Shown: positions 52,377-62,380 of the stretch, piece by piece | How the letters are laid out: each line of letters opens with the position of its first letter | Position numbering within the stretch: the first letter of the stretch is position 1 | NCBI RefSeq assembly: GCF_001690185.1 | Contig: NZ_LZGN01000045.1 | Location: 1 to 64,000 of the forward strand | Direction of reading: 5' to 3' | DNA: 64,000 nt | From: Gilliamella sp. wkB308 | Lineage (GTDB): Bacteria; Pseudomonadota; Gammaproteobacteria; Enterobacterales; Orbaceae | Made by a program: the position numbers and the translations under genes | The notes under the pieces: model-generated | Databases searched by the model: none | Seen by the model: the letters and a program-made list of their open reading frames with translations, nothing else | Told to the model about the DNA's origin: nothing

Positions 52377-53348
52377 TCAATTTTCTCTTTTTACTGAGAG
52401 CAATGCGAGATCTTGCAATGCTTTTTTATAGGGAGAGTCTGGCAGGATAGCAATCACATCAAAAGCTTTTTGGGCTTCTTGCTGTGCTATTTGTAAAGTA
52501 TATTCAAGTGAACCACACTCATTCATGATCTGCAAAATACGATCCAATAAATGTCGCCCATTCCCTTGCTCGATAGCTTGACGAATCAACTTAGCTTCCT
52601 CAGCATTTTGACAATGACGCATCGCATGTAATAAAGGTAAAGTTGGTTTGCCTTCATTAAGATCATCACCTAAATTCTTGCCTAAGGTTTGGTTACTATC
52701 AGCACTATAATCTAATAAATCATCAATAATTTGGAAGGCCGTACCTAAATATTTTCCATATTCTTGTAAGGCAAATTCTTGCTCTGCATTCGCACCGGCT
52801 AACACCGCTGCCGAATGCGAAGTTGCTTCAAATAAACGAGCGGTTTTACGATAAATGACCTCTAAATATTGTTCATTAGTAATATCGGGATCATTACAAT
52901 TGATTAATTGTTGCACTTCACCTTCAGCAATCACATTTGTTGCTGCCGACATAATAGTTAACACTTTGAAAGATTCAGTGCGTACCATCATTTGGAATGA
53001 ACGCGTATAAATATAATCGCCAACTAAAACACTGGCTGCATTACCAAATAATGCATTAGCGGTTGACTTTCCACGCCTGAGATCCGACTCATCAACGACA
53101 TCATCATGTAATAATGTAGCAGTATGAATAAATTCAATGAACGCAGCGGCAACGATATGCTTGTCACCTTGATAATTGAGCGCTTTGGCAACTAACAACG
53201 CAATAATAGGACGAATACGCTTACCACCACTACTAATAATATAATTACCTAATTGATTAATAAGCACAACGTCCGAGCTAAGCTCCGCCTGAATTGCCTC
53301 GTTTACTTTAACTAAGTCATCTTTTACAAGATCGAGTATTTGACTCAT
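52377..53348 (-). CDS. ispB: Octaprenyl diphosphate synthase
   Basis: Builds the C40 side chain of ubiquinone/menaquinone from farnesyl diphosphate. The first aspartate-rich motif is LLHDDVVDESDLRRG and the second is DDLLDYSAD, followed by KPTLPLLHA. I use the ATG at 53348, giving 323 residues as in E. coli. Longer in-frame starts (53363, or GTG at 53375) are possible because no start has a good ribosome site. Divergent from tonB. The exact chain length made is inferred from similarity to IspB. Confidence 0.92.
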   Translation of the reverse strand: MSQILDLVKDDLVKVNEAIQAELSSDVVLINQLGNYIISSGGKRIRPIIALLVAKALNYQGDKHIVAAAFIEFIHTATLLHDDVVDESDLRRGKSTANALFGNAASVLVGDYIYTRSFQMMVRTESFKVLTIMSAATNVIAEGEVQQLINCNDPDITNEQYLEVIYRKTARLFEATSHSAAVLAGANAEQEFALQEYGKYLGTAFQIIDDLLDYSADSNQTLGKNLGDDLNEGKPTLPLLHAMRHCQNAEEAKLIRQAIEQGNGRHLLDRILQIMNECGSLEYTLQIAQQEAQKAFDVIAILPDSPYKKALQDLALLSVKREN

Positions 53349-53464
53349 TGAAGGATTATTCATCACCCAAACCACTAAAAAAATAAATATTTAATTGCTA
53401 TTATCTGACAAATATTGCCAAGCAACAAGGTATTGGATTAGCATATTTTAAAAAAGACTACAAA

Positions 53465-53479
53465 TGATAAGCATTTTCA
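53465..53479. promoter_or_regulatory. Fur-box-like site upstream of tonB
   Basis: TGATAAGCATTTTCA matches the 7-1-7 Fur site TGATAATnATTATCA with about two mismatches. It lies 27 bases before the tonB start, in the region where the promoter would be. Iron repression of tonB by Fur is known in enteric bacteria. Confidence 0.55.
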
Positions 53480-53505
53480 TTTAGAATGATTACCTTAAGT
53501 TAAAC

Positions 53506-54357
53506 ATGATAATTGTTATGAAAATCGATTTTGATATAGACATTAGCAACGAAAAAGCGCCTCAATCGCCAACACATATCAAACCCAAGAGTGTTTATTT
53601 ATTCACGTCACTTTCGATTGTGTCACATCTATTTTTACTAGCGTTGTTGTTCAGTCCTATGATTTTTGCCAAAAATATCATCGTTGATGAAGGTGACAAC
53701 TCAATTAAAGCGATCATGATTGACATATCGCAAATGGCAGCACCTGAACAATCATTAGTTGAAAATTCGCCAGATATCAAAGGTGTAAAAGAAAGTGACA
53801 TTATCGATAACAAACCAATACCAGAACCGATAGTTGAGCCAGTTATCGAAACCCAAATGACTAATGAAGAAAAGCCGGAACCTATTACTGAAAAAAAACC
53901 GGAAGTCATTCCCGAAAATGACGTTATCATCGAGCAAAAACCGAAACCGAAGCCAAAACCCAAGCCAAGAACGGATTCGAAACCGATTCAAAAAGAGTCT
54001 CGTCAACAAGTCAGACAAGAAGTGATCACGGATAACTTTGCCAAAACAGCCGTCGCATCTTCCATTTCTGATAGCCGTCAACATTCGGGTAATCCTTCGC
54101 CAATTAGTCGTAATCAGCCAGAATATCCCCGTCGGGCACTTGATATGCGCATAGAAGGCTATGTCGTTGTACTTTTTGATGTCAATAGTAATGGGCGGGT
54201 CGAAAATATTCGAATTATCGAAACCAAACCGAACAATATTTTTAATCGTTCCGTTATCACAGCGATGAAAACGTGGAAATACGAAGGTAAAAAAGCAAAA
54301 GATTTAAAAATAAAAATAATCTTTAATCGTGATAAATCAATCAGATTAGATAATTAA
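53506..54357 (+). CDS. tonB: Energy transducer TonB
   Basis: Couples the proton motive force (via ExbB-ExbD) to outer-membrane receptors for siderophores, heme and cobalamin. 283 residues: short cytoplasmic N-terminus, one membrane anchor (about 30-55), then a periplasmic proline/glutamate/lysine-rich spacer including PKPKPKPKPR. The C-terminal TonB domain (about 195-280) has EYPRRALDMRIEGYVVVLFD. Start at 53506 or the ATG four codons later. No exbBD genes are nearby. Two Fur-box-like sites lie at the 5' end. Convergent with pepP. Confidence 0.9.
   Translation: MIIVMKIDFDIDISNEKAPQSPTHIKPKSVYLFTSLSIVSHLFLLALLFSPMIFAKNIIVDEGDNSIKAIMIDISQMAAPEQSLVENSPDIKGVKESDIIDNKPIPEPIVEPVIETQMTNEEKPEPITEKKPEVIPENDVIIEQKPKPKPKPKPRTDSKPIQKESRQQVRQEVITDNFAKTAVASSISDSRQHSGNPSPISRNQPEYPRRALDMRIEGYVVVLFDVNSNGRVENIRIIETKPNNIFNRSVITAMKTWKYEGKKAKDLKIKIIFNRDKSIRLDN
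53507..53521. promoter_or_regulatory. Second Fur-box-like site at the tonB start
   Basis: TGATAATTGTTATGA matches TGATAATnATTATCA with two mismatches. It overlaps both candidate start codons of tonB. It may be a second operator or just coding sequence resembling one. Confidence 0.35.
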
Positions 54358-54415
54358 TCGGCTGAATAGTTTCTTAAAATAATAAAAGACGATTTTATTA
54401 TTTATAATCAAAACA

Positions 54416-54449
54416 AAAGCAATAATCACAGTTAGAAGATTATTGCTTT
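54416..54449. terminator. Bidirectional terminator between tonB and pepP
   Basis: A 12-bp perfect stem AAAGCAATAATC/GATTATTGCTTT with a 10-base loop lies between convergent genes. The leftward tail begins TGTTTTGATTAT, U-rich; the rightward tail is weaker. Confidence 0.72.
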
Positions 54450-54459
54450 CGCGATAAGA

Positions 54460-55773
54460 TTATTGATCCAATAACATCAATTTTTCGATTTGTTCTGGTT
54501 CTTTTGGCACATCACTGGTCAATACTTCATTACCTGATGTTGTGATTAAAATATTATCTTCAATACGAATACCAATACCTTTATAACACTCCGGCACATC
54601 TGCATCTTGATTGATGTAAAGCCCTGGCTCAACAGTCAACACCATACCCGGCTCTAAAATACGATCCCTTCCACTACCGACATCATGTACATCAATACCG
54701 AGCCAATGCCCTAAACCATGCATATAAAATGCGGTATAAGCTTTATCAGCAATGAGCGAATCGACATCCCCTTGCATAATGCCTAATTTAACTAAGCCCG
54801 TCACCATTGTTTTCACAACATGGTTATTTGCTTCCATAATCGATGTTCCAGGTTTTAACAGATCAATTGCTTGATATTGAGCTGCTAAAACAATGTCATA
54901 AATATCCCGCTGTGCTTGGCTAAATTGACCATTGATAGGAAAAGTCCGTGTTATATCTCCTGCATAATATTGATATTCGCAGCCAGCATCGATTAACACC
55001 AAATCACCCTCGTTTAAAAGCGCACTGTTATTTTCATAATGTAAAATACAACCATTGTTACCGGCTCCTACAATCGTATTGTAGGAAGGAAAACGAGCAC
55101 CATGCCAAGCAAATTCATGTAAAATTTCTGCCTCTAATTGATATTCATACATCGAAGGTTTACATTTACGCATAGCTCGACAGTGGGCTTGGGCACTAAT
55201 TTTGCACGCTTGACGTAAGATGTCTATTTCAAAATTAGATTTAAACATCCGCATTTCATGCACAATAGGACGCCAATCAATCACACTACTGGGTGCTGAA
55301 AGCTTAAATCTTGCACCCTGTTTTAAAATCGTAAGGGCTTTTTTGACAATCGTGTCAGCATAATCATATTGCAGATCAGCATGATAAATTGCCTGTTTAC
55401 CATTCAACAACTCTGGCAAAATAGTATCAATTTTATCAAAAGGATGCGCTTCATCAACGCCAAGGGTTTCTAACGCAGCTTGCTGCCCTAAGCGGTATCC
55501 TATCCATGTTTCAGCCAGAGGGTCTTTTTTACGATTAAACAGCACATATCGAGTATGATTATCTTGTTGTTTAATCATCACTAATACGGCTTCAGGTTCA
55601 TCAAAACAGGTGAAATACCAAAAATCACTATTTTGCCGATAAGGATAATGCGTGTCATTACTTCTAACGACTTCGGGTGAAGCAAAAAACAGTGCGACGC
55701 TGTTAGGTTGCATTTGCGAAAGAAGTTTTTCTCGACGAGAAAAAAGCTCTTTTTTGGTATCGATATTTAGCAT
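54460..55773 (-). CDS. pepP: Xaa-Pro aminopeptidase
   Basis: Dimanganese M24 peptidase removing N-terminal residues that precede proline. 437 residues (E. coli 441). Metal ligands: IDAGCEYQYYAGDITRTFP (two Asp), HGLGHWLGIDVHD (His), VEPGLYI (Glu) and IRIEDNIL (Glu). The N-terminal creatinase-like domain is intact. Starts 29 bases after ygfB, the ygfB-pepP order of E. coli, but ubiH and ubiI do not follow. Confidence 0.96.
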   Translation of the reverse strand: MLNIDTKKELFSRREKLLSQMQPNSVALFFASPEVVRSNDTHYPYRQNSDFWYFTCFDEPEAVLVMIKQQDNHTRYVLFNRKKDPLAETWIGYRLGQQAALETLGVDEAHPFDKIDTILPELLNGKQAIYHADLQYDYADTIVKKALTILKQGARFKLSAPSSVIDWRPIVHEMRMFKSNFEIDILRQACKISAQAHCRAMRKCKPSMYEYQLEAEILHEFAWHGARFPSYNTIVGAGNNGCILHYENNSALLNEGDLVLIDAGCEYQYYAGDITRTFPINGQFSQAQRDIYDIVLAAQYQAIDLLKPGTSIMEANNHVVKTMVTGLVKLGIMQGDVDSLIADKAYTAFYMHGLGHWLGIDVHDVGSGRDRILEPGMVLTVEPGLYINQDADVPECYKGIGIRIEDNILITTSGNEVLTSDVPKEPEQIEKLMLLDQ

Positions 55774-55802
55774 AGTGATAACCTTTTAAAAACAAGTTAA
55801 TA

Positions 55803-56345
55803 TTAATGAATGGTTGGTATGATATCAGCCTCATTAAATTCATCAAAACAGAGAATCGAAGTCATGCGAACATACTCTTTGATCTCCTCAAATGCAAAGC
55901 CTAACTCTTGCTGATCTTCGTTTTCATCGTAACCTAGCTTCACAATTTGCCTTAAATCATAAATTGCTTCACCCACATCGCCTTTAATATGATTTAATTT
56001 TGGTTGAACCAATCCAATCCCTAATAAAAAATGGTTAACCCAACCGACTAAATCATCAATTTGAGAAAAAAGATCATGTTCGTTAAGTAACAATTGGAAT
56101 TCAAAATCATCATCCAAAAATTGTTGCTTGGTAATACAATAAAGCTCAACCATTTTCTTATTTAAAGATTCTGGTATTTTTTGCCCATTATTAAGCATAT
56201 CTTCAACTAAAGGGCGCCAACTTTCATCATGATTGCCTCCGGCTAAAATACCGGAAATAAAACCATGTAATTCAGCAGCAGTAATACCCATTTTATTTAA
56301 GTTTAATTCATGATTAAGTTCATCATAATTTACAGTTTTGGTCAT
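55803..56345 (-). CDS. ygfB: YgfB/UPF0149 family protein
   Basis: 180-residue all-helical protein of the UPF0149 family with the characteristic start ITAAELHGFISGILAGG, and VNHFLLGIGLVQ in the middle. The molecular role is not established in most bacteria. I take the ATG at 56345 because AGGGTG lies six bases upstream; GTG at 56354 is an alternative. Upstream of pepP, probably one operon. Divergent from the lipoprotein gene. Confidence 0.88.
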   Translation of the reverse strand: MTKTVNYDELNHELNLNKMGITAAELHGFISGILAGGNHDESWRPLVEDMLNNGQKIPESLNKKMVELYCITKQQFLDDDFEFQLLLNEHDLFSQIDDLVGWVNHFLLGIGLVQPKLNHIKGDVGEAIYDLRQIVKLGYDENEDQQELGFAFEEIKEYVRMTSILCFDEFNEADIIPTIH

Positions 56346-56468
56346 TAATGTCACCCTGATTTTGTCATATCAATAAAAAGCACTCTGCACTTTCATTAAT
56401 TATTAGTATATAATCCACAGCTAGCTATAAATAATAAACAGGTTACTGGGCTTTATAAAGGAATTATT

Positions 56469-56813
56469 TTGAATATTGTAAGATTTGTGGTGAAACTTCC
56501 CCTTCTCATTTTAGCTTTTGTTGTATCATTAACTGCTTGTAGTTCATGGTTCTCAAACAAAGGTATCATTATTCTCGATGTACAAAATAAAAATCAAACT
56601 TTTGTAACAAGCCAAGGCTTGCCCCACTACTATAAACTAGGTAATGGCGAACACGAGCTTCAACAATTTGAAACATTTTGCAGTAAAGAAATAAAAGAGT
56701 CACAACTCGATGGTAGTGAAGAAATTGTTTTTGAAAATATAAAGCGTGGTATACATGGAGAAGTAGAATTTAAAAAATGTAGTGATAGAATCACTCGAAT
56801 TTACCGTTATTGA
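56469..56813 (+). CDS. Predicted small lipoprotein, unknown function
   Basis: 114 residues from a TTG start supported by AAAGGA seven bases upstream. A signal peptide (about 1-23) ends in the lipobox LTAC with Cys24 followed by SSWFSN, so it is probably outer- or inner-membrane anchored. The mature part is about 90 residues, with two further cysteines (FCSKE and KKCSD) that could form a periplasmic disulfide. I recognise no family. A -10-like TATAAT lies at 56409-56414. It sits between divergent ygfB and the PTS operon. Confidence 0.65.
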   Translation: MNIVRFVVKLPLLILAFVVSLTACSSWFSNKGIIILDVQNKNQTFVTSQGLPHYYKLGNGEHELQQFETFCSKEIKESQLDGSEEIVFENIKRGIHGEVEFKKCSDRITRIYRY

Positions 56814-56954
56814 TAAATATGGATATACAACTATATTTTGATTTGAATAAGATTAACTAAATTTCCAAAGATCGATTAAATGTTACTAGCCATTAAGGCG
56901 GTTTTTATTTATATTGGTCGCGTAAATGAAATTTTTTTTAGGAGTAGAATTATT

Positions 56955-57212
56955 ATGTATAAACAAGATGTAACCATTACCGCACCAAATGGCCTCCATA
57001 CCCGCCCTGCTGCACAATTTGTAAAAGAAGCAAAAAACTTTAATGCTGAAATTACCGTCACATCAAATGGTAAAAGTGCTAGTGCTAAAAGTCTATTCAA
57101 ACTACAAACACTTGGTCTAACACAAGGTACCACCATCACCATTTCAGCAGAAGGCGAAGATGAAAAAGAAGCGGTAAATCATCTAGTTAAATTGATTCCT
57201 GAATTGGAATAA
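56955..57212 (+). CDS. ptsH: Phosphocarrier protein HPr
   Basis: General phosphocarrier of the sugar phosphotransferase system. 85 residues, equal to E. coli HPr. The phospho-histidine is His15 in [10 protein letters not shown], and a conserved serine region ([13 protein letters not shown]) is present. The start is at 56955 with AGGAG upstream; a longer in-frame reading adds 25 unmatched residues. First gene of ptsH-ptsI-crr. Confidence 0.97.
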   Translation: MYKQDVTITAPNGLHTRPAAQFVKEAKNFNAEITVTSNGKSASAKSLFKLQTLGLTQGTTITISAEGEDEKEAVNHLVKLIPELE

Positions 57213-57267
57213 TTAGATCCAAAATGCGATAAAGAACAGATTTAAAATTGAATAAGGATTAAATGTT

Positions 57268-58995
57268 ATGGTATCAGGTATACTTGTTTCCCCCGGTATC
57301 GCTTTTGCAAAAGCGCTATTATTAAAAGAAGAACCTATTGTTGTTAATAATAGGGCAATTCCAGATAACAAAATTGATGCTGAAATTGCGCGTTTTAAAG
57401 ATGCTCGTCAAAAATCAAGCGAGCAATTAAATGCGATAATGGAACGAGCAAAATCCACATTAGGCGAAGATAAAGCTGCTATCTTTGAAGGGCATATTAT
57501 GCTTTTAGAAGATGAGGATTTGGAGCAAGAAGTTATTTCTCGTATACAAAGCAAGCATTCAACCGCTGATGCCGCTGTCCAATCAGTATTTGAAACTCAA
57601 GCTAAAGAGCTTGAAAACTTAGACGATGAATACTTAAAAGAGCGTGCTGCTGATATTCGTGATATTGGCAAACGTTTACTAAAAAATATTTTAGGGATTG
57701 AAATTGTCGATTTAAGTGCTATTAGCCAACCTTGTATTTTAGTTGCAACAGATCTTACTCCATCTGAAACTGCACAACTAAATCTAGATATGGTACTTGG
57801 TTTTATTACTGATGCAGGTGGACGTACATCCCATACTTCAATAATGGCTCGTTCATTAGAAATTCCGGCAATTGTTGGTACATCAAATGCAACACAAACA
57901 ATTAAACAAGGTGATTTTGTTATACTTGATGCTATAAATAACGCCATTTATATCAATCCCGATCATACTACCCAAGAAAAACTCAAACAAGTTCAGGCAA
58001 AATATATTGCTGACAAAGAAGAGTTAGCAAAATTAAAAGACTTACCAGCCGTCACGCTTGATGGTCACCAAGTTGAAATTTGTGCGAATATTGGTACGGT
58101 GCGTGATATCGCTGGTGCTGATCGCAACGGTTATGAAGGTGTTGGTCTTTATCGTACTGAATTTTTATTTATGGATCGTGATGCCTATCCTAACGAAGAT
58201 GAACAATTCAAAGCTTACAAAGAAGTAGCCGAATCAACAAATGGTTTATCTGTGATTGTCAGAACAATGGATATTGGCGGTGATAAAGATGTACCTTATA
58301 TGCATTTACCGAAAGAAGAAAACCCTTTCTTAGGTTGGCGTGCAATTCGTATCTGTTTAGATCGCAAAGAAATACTCCATGCACAGTTACGTGCAATATT
58401 ACGCGCATCAGCATTTGGTAAATTACGTATCATGTTCCCGATGATCATATCGGTTGAAGAAATCCGTATCTTAAAATCTGAAATTAATATTCTTAAAGAA
58501 CAGCTTACTGCTGAAGGTAAAGCGTTCGATAAAAACATCGAAGTTGGCGTAATGATTGAAACGCCTGCGGCTGCTGTCATTGCTCATCATTTAGCGAAAG
58601 AAGTTGATTTCTTCAGTATTGGAACCAATGATTTAACACAATACACATTAGCGGTTGATCGTGGTAATGAATTAATTTCACATCTTTATAATCCACTTTC
58701 ACCATCTGTCTTAACACTGATTAAGAAAGTCATTGATGCTTCGCACAAAGAAGGTAAATGGACAGGCATGTGTGGTGAGCTTGCTGGTGATGAACGAGCA
58801 ACGATTTTATTACTTGGTATGGGACTTGATGAATTTAGCATGAGTGCAGTATCAATTCCTAAAATCAAAAAATTAATTCGTAATACACATTTTGAAGAAG
58901 CGAAAAAACTTGCTGACAATGTGCTAGAAAAAGCAACTTCTAAAGAAATTATGGATTTAATCGAAAAATATAACGCTGAAAAGCAAATTTGTTAG
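57268..58995 (+). CDS. ptsI: PTS enzyme I
   Basis: Autophosphorylates from phosphoenolpyruvate and passes phosphate to HPr. 575 residues, equal to E. coli. The active histidine is His189 in [13 protein letters not shown]. The PEP-binding C-domain shows [23 protein letters not shown] and the catalytic cysteine in [11 protein letters not shown]. Starts 55 bases after ptsH. Confidence 0.98.
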   Translation: MVSGILVSPGIAFAKALLLKEEPIVVNNRAIPDNKIDAEIARFKDARQKSSEQLNAIMERAKSTLGEDKAAIFEGHIMLLEDEDLEQEVISRIQSKHSTADAAVQSVFETQAKELENLDDEYLKERAADIRDIGKRLLKNILGIEIVDLSAISQPCILVATDLTPSETAQLNLDMVLGFITDAGGRTSHTSIMARSLEIPAIVGTSNATQTIKQGDFVILDAINNAIYINPDHTTQEKLKQVQAKYIADKEELAKLKDLPAVTLDGHQVEICANIGTVRDIAGADRNGYEGVGLYRTEFLFMDRDAYPNEDEQFKAYKEVAESTNGLSVIVRTMDIGGDKDVPYMHLPKEENPFLGWRAIRICLDRKEILHAQLRAILRASAFGKLRIMFPMIISVEEIRILKSEINILKEQLTAEGKAFDKNIEVGVMIETPAAAVIAHHLAKEVDFFSIGTNDLTQYTLAVDRGNELISHLYNPLSPSVLTLIKKVIDASHKEGKWTGMCGELAGDERATILLLGMGLDEFSMSAVSIPKIKKLIRNTHFEEAKKLADNVLEKATSKEIMDLIEKYNAEKQIC

Positions 58996-59004
58996 GAGAA
59001 AATA

Positions 59005-59511
59005 ATGGGGTTATTCGATAAATTGAAGCAATTCATCAAATCTGATGATAGCAATGATAGCATCGAAATTATTGCACCTCTGAGTGGCGAAATCGTTAAA
59101 ATCGAAGATGTGCCAGATGTCGTTTTTGCAGAGAAAGTCGTTGGTGATGGTATTGCAATTAAACCTGCTGGTAATAAAATTGTTGCACCACTAAACGGTA
59201 GAATTGGCAAGATATTTGAAACTAATCATGCTTTTGCTATTGAATCAGATGATGGTATTGAGCTATTTGTACACTTTGGTATTGACACTGTTGAATTAAA
59301 AGGCGAAGGTTTTACCCGTATCGCTGAAGAAGGTCAACAAGTAAAAGTTGGTGACACCATTATCGAATTTGATTTACCACTACTTGAAAGTAAAGCAAAA
59401 TCAGTGTTAACACCTGTTGTCATTTCTAATATGGATAGTATTGTCGAACTGACAAAACTATCTGGTACCGTAGAAGCAGGTAAAACACCTGTTATGCGCG
59501 TGAAAAAATAA
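59005..59511 (+). CDS. crr: PTS glucose-specific EIIA component
   Basis: Soluble EIIA(Glc): carries phosphate to the glucose EIIBC and signals carbon state through adenylate cyclase and inducer exclusion. 168 residues (E. coli 169). Both active-site histidines are at the E. coli numbering: His75 (TNHAFAIES) and the phosphorylated His90 ([11 protein letters not shown]). Nine bases after ptsI with AGGAG. Closed by a strong terminator. Confidence 0.97.
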   Translation: MGLFDKLKQFIKSDDSNDSIEIIAPLSGEIVKIEDVPDVVFAEKVVGDGIAIKPAGNKIVAPLNGRIGKIFETNHAFAIESDDGIELFVHFGIDTVELKGEGFTRIAEEGQQVKVGDTIIEFDLPLLESKAKSVLTPVVISNMDSIVELTKLSGTVEAGKTPVMRVKK

Positions 59512-59517
59512 TCAAAA

Positions 59518-59546
59518 AAAAACCTTCAGTTTTACTGAAGGTTTTT
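59518..59546. terminator. Bidirectional terminator between crr and pgi
   Basis: Stem AAAACCTTCAGT/ACTGAAGGTTTT with a 3-base TTT loop, an A-run before it and T-run after it, so both directions have a U-tract. It lies between convergent crr and pgi. Confidence 0.92.
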
Positions 59547-59582
59547 CTGCTCAATTCATTAACTGTCTAAAGTTAAATCTGT

Positions 59583-61232
59583 TTAACGCCACTTTTTATA
59601 TTGATTAATCAAATTATTTGTTGAATCATCATGTGAAGTTACTGGCGTATCACTTGCTAATTCAGGTAAAATTCGACCGGCTAACTGCTTACCTAACTCA
59701 ACGCCCCATTGGTCAAAACTGAATATATTCAAAATAATACCTTGAGTAAAGATTTTATGCTCATACATCGCAACTAATGCACCCAAGCTATACGGGGTAA
59801 TTTTCTTAACTAAAATTGAATTGGTCGGTCTATTTCCTTCAAACACCTTAAACGGCACAATTGCTTTAACTTCATCAATCGTTTTTCCGGCAGCCATAAA
59901 TTCTTGTTCAACTTGTTCTTTGGTTTTACCAAATGCTAATGCTTCAGTTTGAGCAAAAAAGTTAGATAACAATTTAGGATGATGATCACCAACCGGATTA
60001 TGGCTAATTGCTGGCGCAATAAAATCACACGGAATAAGTTTAGTACCTTGATGAATTAATTGATAAAATGCATGTTGACCATTGGTACCCGGTTCACCCC
60101 AAATGATTGGACCAGTAGTATAAGTTGTTTTATGACCATTACGATCGACACTCTTACCGTTTGATTCCATATTGCCTTGTTGAAAATAGGCAGCAAATCG
60201 ATGCATATACTGATCATAAGGTAAAATGGCTTCAGTCTCAGCACCATAAAAATTATTATACCAAATCCCAATTAAGGCTAATAATGCAGGAATATTTTTA
60301 TCAATTGGTGTATTTTGGAAGTGTTTATCCATGGCATGACCACCAGCCAAAAATTGTTTAAAATTATCAAATCCAATGGATAAAACAATCGATAAACCAA
60401 TCGCAGACCAAGAAGAGTAACGACCGCCTACCCAATCCCAAAATTCAAACATATTCGCCGTATCAATACCAAATTTTTCAACTTCTTTGGCATTAGTGGA
60501 TAGCGCAACAAAATGTAAAGCAACCGCTTTATCATCTTTAGCTGCATCAAGTAACCAAGAACGAGCCGTTTGTGCATTAGTCATGGTTTCTTGTGTAGTA
60601 AATGTTTTTGATGCTACTAAAAACAAGGTTGTTTCAGGGTTTAAGCCTTTTAATGCTTCAACAATATGAGTACCGTCAACATTTGAAACAAAATGCATGT
60701 TTAAATGATTTTTATAAGGACGCAACGCTTCGGTAATCATGACGGGTCCAAGATCTGATCCCCCTATGCCGATATTTACCACATCAGTTATCGCTTTACC
60801 GGTATACCCTTTCCACTCACCGCTAATGACTTTATTACTGAATGATTCCATTTTTGCTAATACCGCATTGACATCATCCATCACATTTTTGCCATCAACA
60901 TAAATAGGGGTATTCGATACATTACGTAAAGCAACATGCAAAACAGCACGATCTTCGGTGCGATTAATTTTTTCACCACTATACATAGCTGTAATTGCAC
61001 CTTTAAGATCACATTCATCAGCAAGCTTATGAAGTATTGCTAATGTCTCTTGCGTAATACGATTTTTAGAAAGATCAACCAAAAACTCATCCTCAAATGG
61101 GATGCTGAGTTTTTCAACTCGTTTTGGCTCTTCTTTTAAAATTTGCGCAATGGTCTTATTGTGATGCTTTTGATAACTTGCTTGAAGGGATTTCCAAGAT
61201 GAAGTGGTAGTTGGATCAATTGATTTTAACAT
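59583..61232 (-). CDS. pgi: Glucose-6-phosphate isomerase
   Basis: Interconverts glucose 6-phosphate and fructose 6-phosphate. 549 residues, equal to E. coli Pgi. [27 protein letters not shown], the [12 protein letters not shown] motif and the catalytic glutamate and histidine regions ([14 protein letters not shown]) are intact. Leftward; it is the last core gene before the accessory region. Confidence 0.97.
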   Translation of the reverse strand: MLKSIDPTTTSSWKSLQASYQKHHNKTIAQILKEEPKRVEKLSIPFEDEFLVDLSKNRITQETLAILHKLADECDLKGAITAMYSGEKINRTEDRAVLHVALRNVSNTPIYVDGKNVMDDVNAVLAKMESFSNKVISGEWKGYTGKAITDVVNIGIGGSDLGPVMITEALRPYKNHLNMHFVSNVDGTHIVEALKGLNPETTLFLVASKTFTTQETMTNAQTARSWLLDAAKDDKAVALHFVALSTNAKEVEKFGIDTANMFEFWDWVGGRYSSWSAIGLSIVLSIGFDNFKQFLAGGHAMDKHFQNTPIDKNIPALLALIGIWYNNFYGAETEAILPYDQYMHRFAAYFQQGNMESNGKSVDRNGHKTTYTTGPIIWGEPGTNGQHAFYQLIHQGTKLIPCDFIAPAISHNPVGDHHPKLLSNFFAQTEALAFGKTKEQVEQEFMAAGKTIDEVKAIVPFKVFEGNRPTNSILVKKITPYSLGALVAMYEHKIFTQGIILNIFSFDQWGVELGKQLAGRILPELASDTPVTSHDDSTNNLINQYKKWR

Positions 61233-61418
61233 AACTCATTCCTTAAATAATAAAGCACTCTATCCATAATATAACTATGCCTAAAATGATGCAAGATAAG
61301 GATCTTTTATCTTTTATTTTTGAATTAAGCACACTGACCAATTGACTAAAGCACCAATTCATAATCGTTTTAAACGACTTTTTAGTCGCCTTTCTGCAAA
61401 ATTATCGTCCGGTTTGGC

Positions 61419-61988
61419 TTATAAATATTCGGTTATTGAGTTAGCCAGTTCGGGAAATTCTTGTACTAAGTTTGACAGGCGTTCTTCATGAGGGCTAAAT
61501 ACCGTAAAATCTGTGACACTGCCTGCTATCATCCCTTTTACCCACGAGCCTATATTTTTCAAGGGTTTTATAAATTTGGTTGCCCTTACCGCCGGTATAA
61601 ACCCGACAATAAATTGACTGACACCATGTGTTATCCCACCAGAGATAGTCTGTGGTGGTGATACCTCAGGAATTTGTATAGGATTAGGTGCCTGACCAAT
61701 CGGTTTATCACTGATAATTTCTGCATGCACTCGAGCAAAAAATAGCGGAGATATCGGATTAATTAAGGTGCTATCCCATAATAAATCGAGTGTACTTTGC
61801 CCTGCATCTCGTAAACCACCCAATATCTGTAAGGGGACATCTTAATACCAGGCTCGGTGCTGTGTTTGGCGGTCAAAGATGACATCCACTAATTTTATAT
61901 CCGGCTACCGTTCATCATTAACTTTGAGCTGAATAAAATAATGATTAAGCTTGTGATAGAGATCAAAAAATAGATGAAAGTCCCCAAT
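61419..61988 (-). pseudogene. Decayed gene fragment with two in-frame stops
   Basis: One reading frame continues through two stop codons. An intact 3' part runs 61419-61823 (134 residues from a TTG, containing GGITHGVSQFIVGFIP and FSPHEERLSNLVQEFP). Upstream of it, in the same frame, are TAA at 61842-61844 and TAG at 61905-61907. The sequence between and before the stops still reads like protein (DIKLVDVIFDRQTQHRAWY; FDLYHKLNHYFIQLKVND). Both stops could come from CAA/CAG by a C-to-T change. I do not recognise the family with confidence. The last segment faintly resembles large phage polyvalent or virion proteins. Probably the tail of a larger lost gene. Confidence 0.5.
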
Positions 61989-62002
61989 CTATTGATCGGG
62001 GA
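61981..62002 (-). terminator. Terminator-like hairpin after the immunity candidate
   Basis: TCCCC-ATC/GAT-GGGGA stem with one A-C mismatch and a TATT loop, 6 bases beyond the 62008 gene. On the leftward transcript the tail is CTTTCATCTATTTTTT. Confidence 0.6.
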
Positions 62003-62007
62003 AAAAA

Positions 62008-62370
62008 TTAAATTAATTTCTCATTGTTAAGCAATACAATGATATTTTCTATTCCTAGCTCTGAGCGTAAAAGATCTGCTATTTCTGATGTATTCATTTC
62101 CGGAAAGGATTTATCATTTACCGATACCATAAAATATGATCTAGCACCTTCTAAACCAAATTCTTCAGCAATTAATAACTTACTTTCTAGAGAATATCTT
62201 TTCTGCTTATCACTAATAAATTCTAATTGTTTTCGTTCTAAAATTGGTGAAGCCAAATAAATAATATATGATTTATCAAAAATATCTTTATAAACTGATT
62301 TAACCTTACTAATTTTTTTATTTAATAACTCTGCATCTAATGTTGTATAGCATGTTATATCTATTGCCAT
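62008..62370 (-). CDS. Candidate immunity protein (CdiI-like), unknown family
   Basis: 120-residue acidic soluble protein without signal or membrane segment, rich in Leu, Ile, Lys and Glu (N-terminus MAIDITCYTTLDAELLNKK). I recognise no family. It starts 10 bases after the stop of the broken nuclease-toxin module and reads the same way. This is the normal order toxin then immunity gene in CDI and related systems. The frame is intact though the toxin frame is broken. Immunity function is inferred only from position, size and composition. Confidence 0.5.
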   Translation of the reverse strand: MAIDITCYTTLDAELLNKKISKVKSVYKDIFDKSYIIYLASPILERKQLEFISDKQKRYSLESKLLIAEEFGLEGARSYFMVSVNDKSFPEMNTSEIADLLRSELGIENIIVLLNNEKLI

Positions 62371-62380
62371 AATATTTATC

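Noticed and set aside
53595-54084. Long phenylalanine/glycine-rich frames antisense to tonB
   Set aside because: They mirror the proline/lysine repeats of the TonB spacer and have no ribosome site.
61370-61390. CGACT-TTTT-AGTCG palindrome downstream of the 61419 fragment
   Set aside because: Only five base pairs and a weak tail; could be a small terminator but not convincing as an attachment site or terminator.
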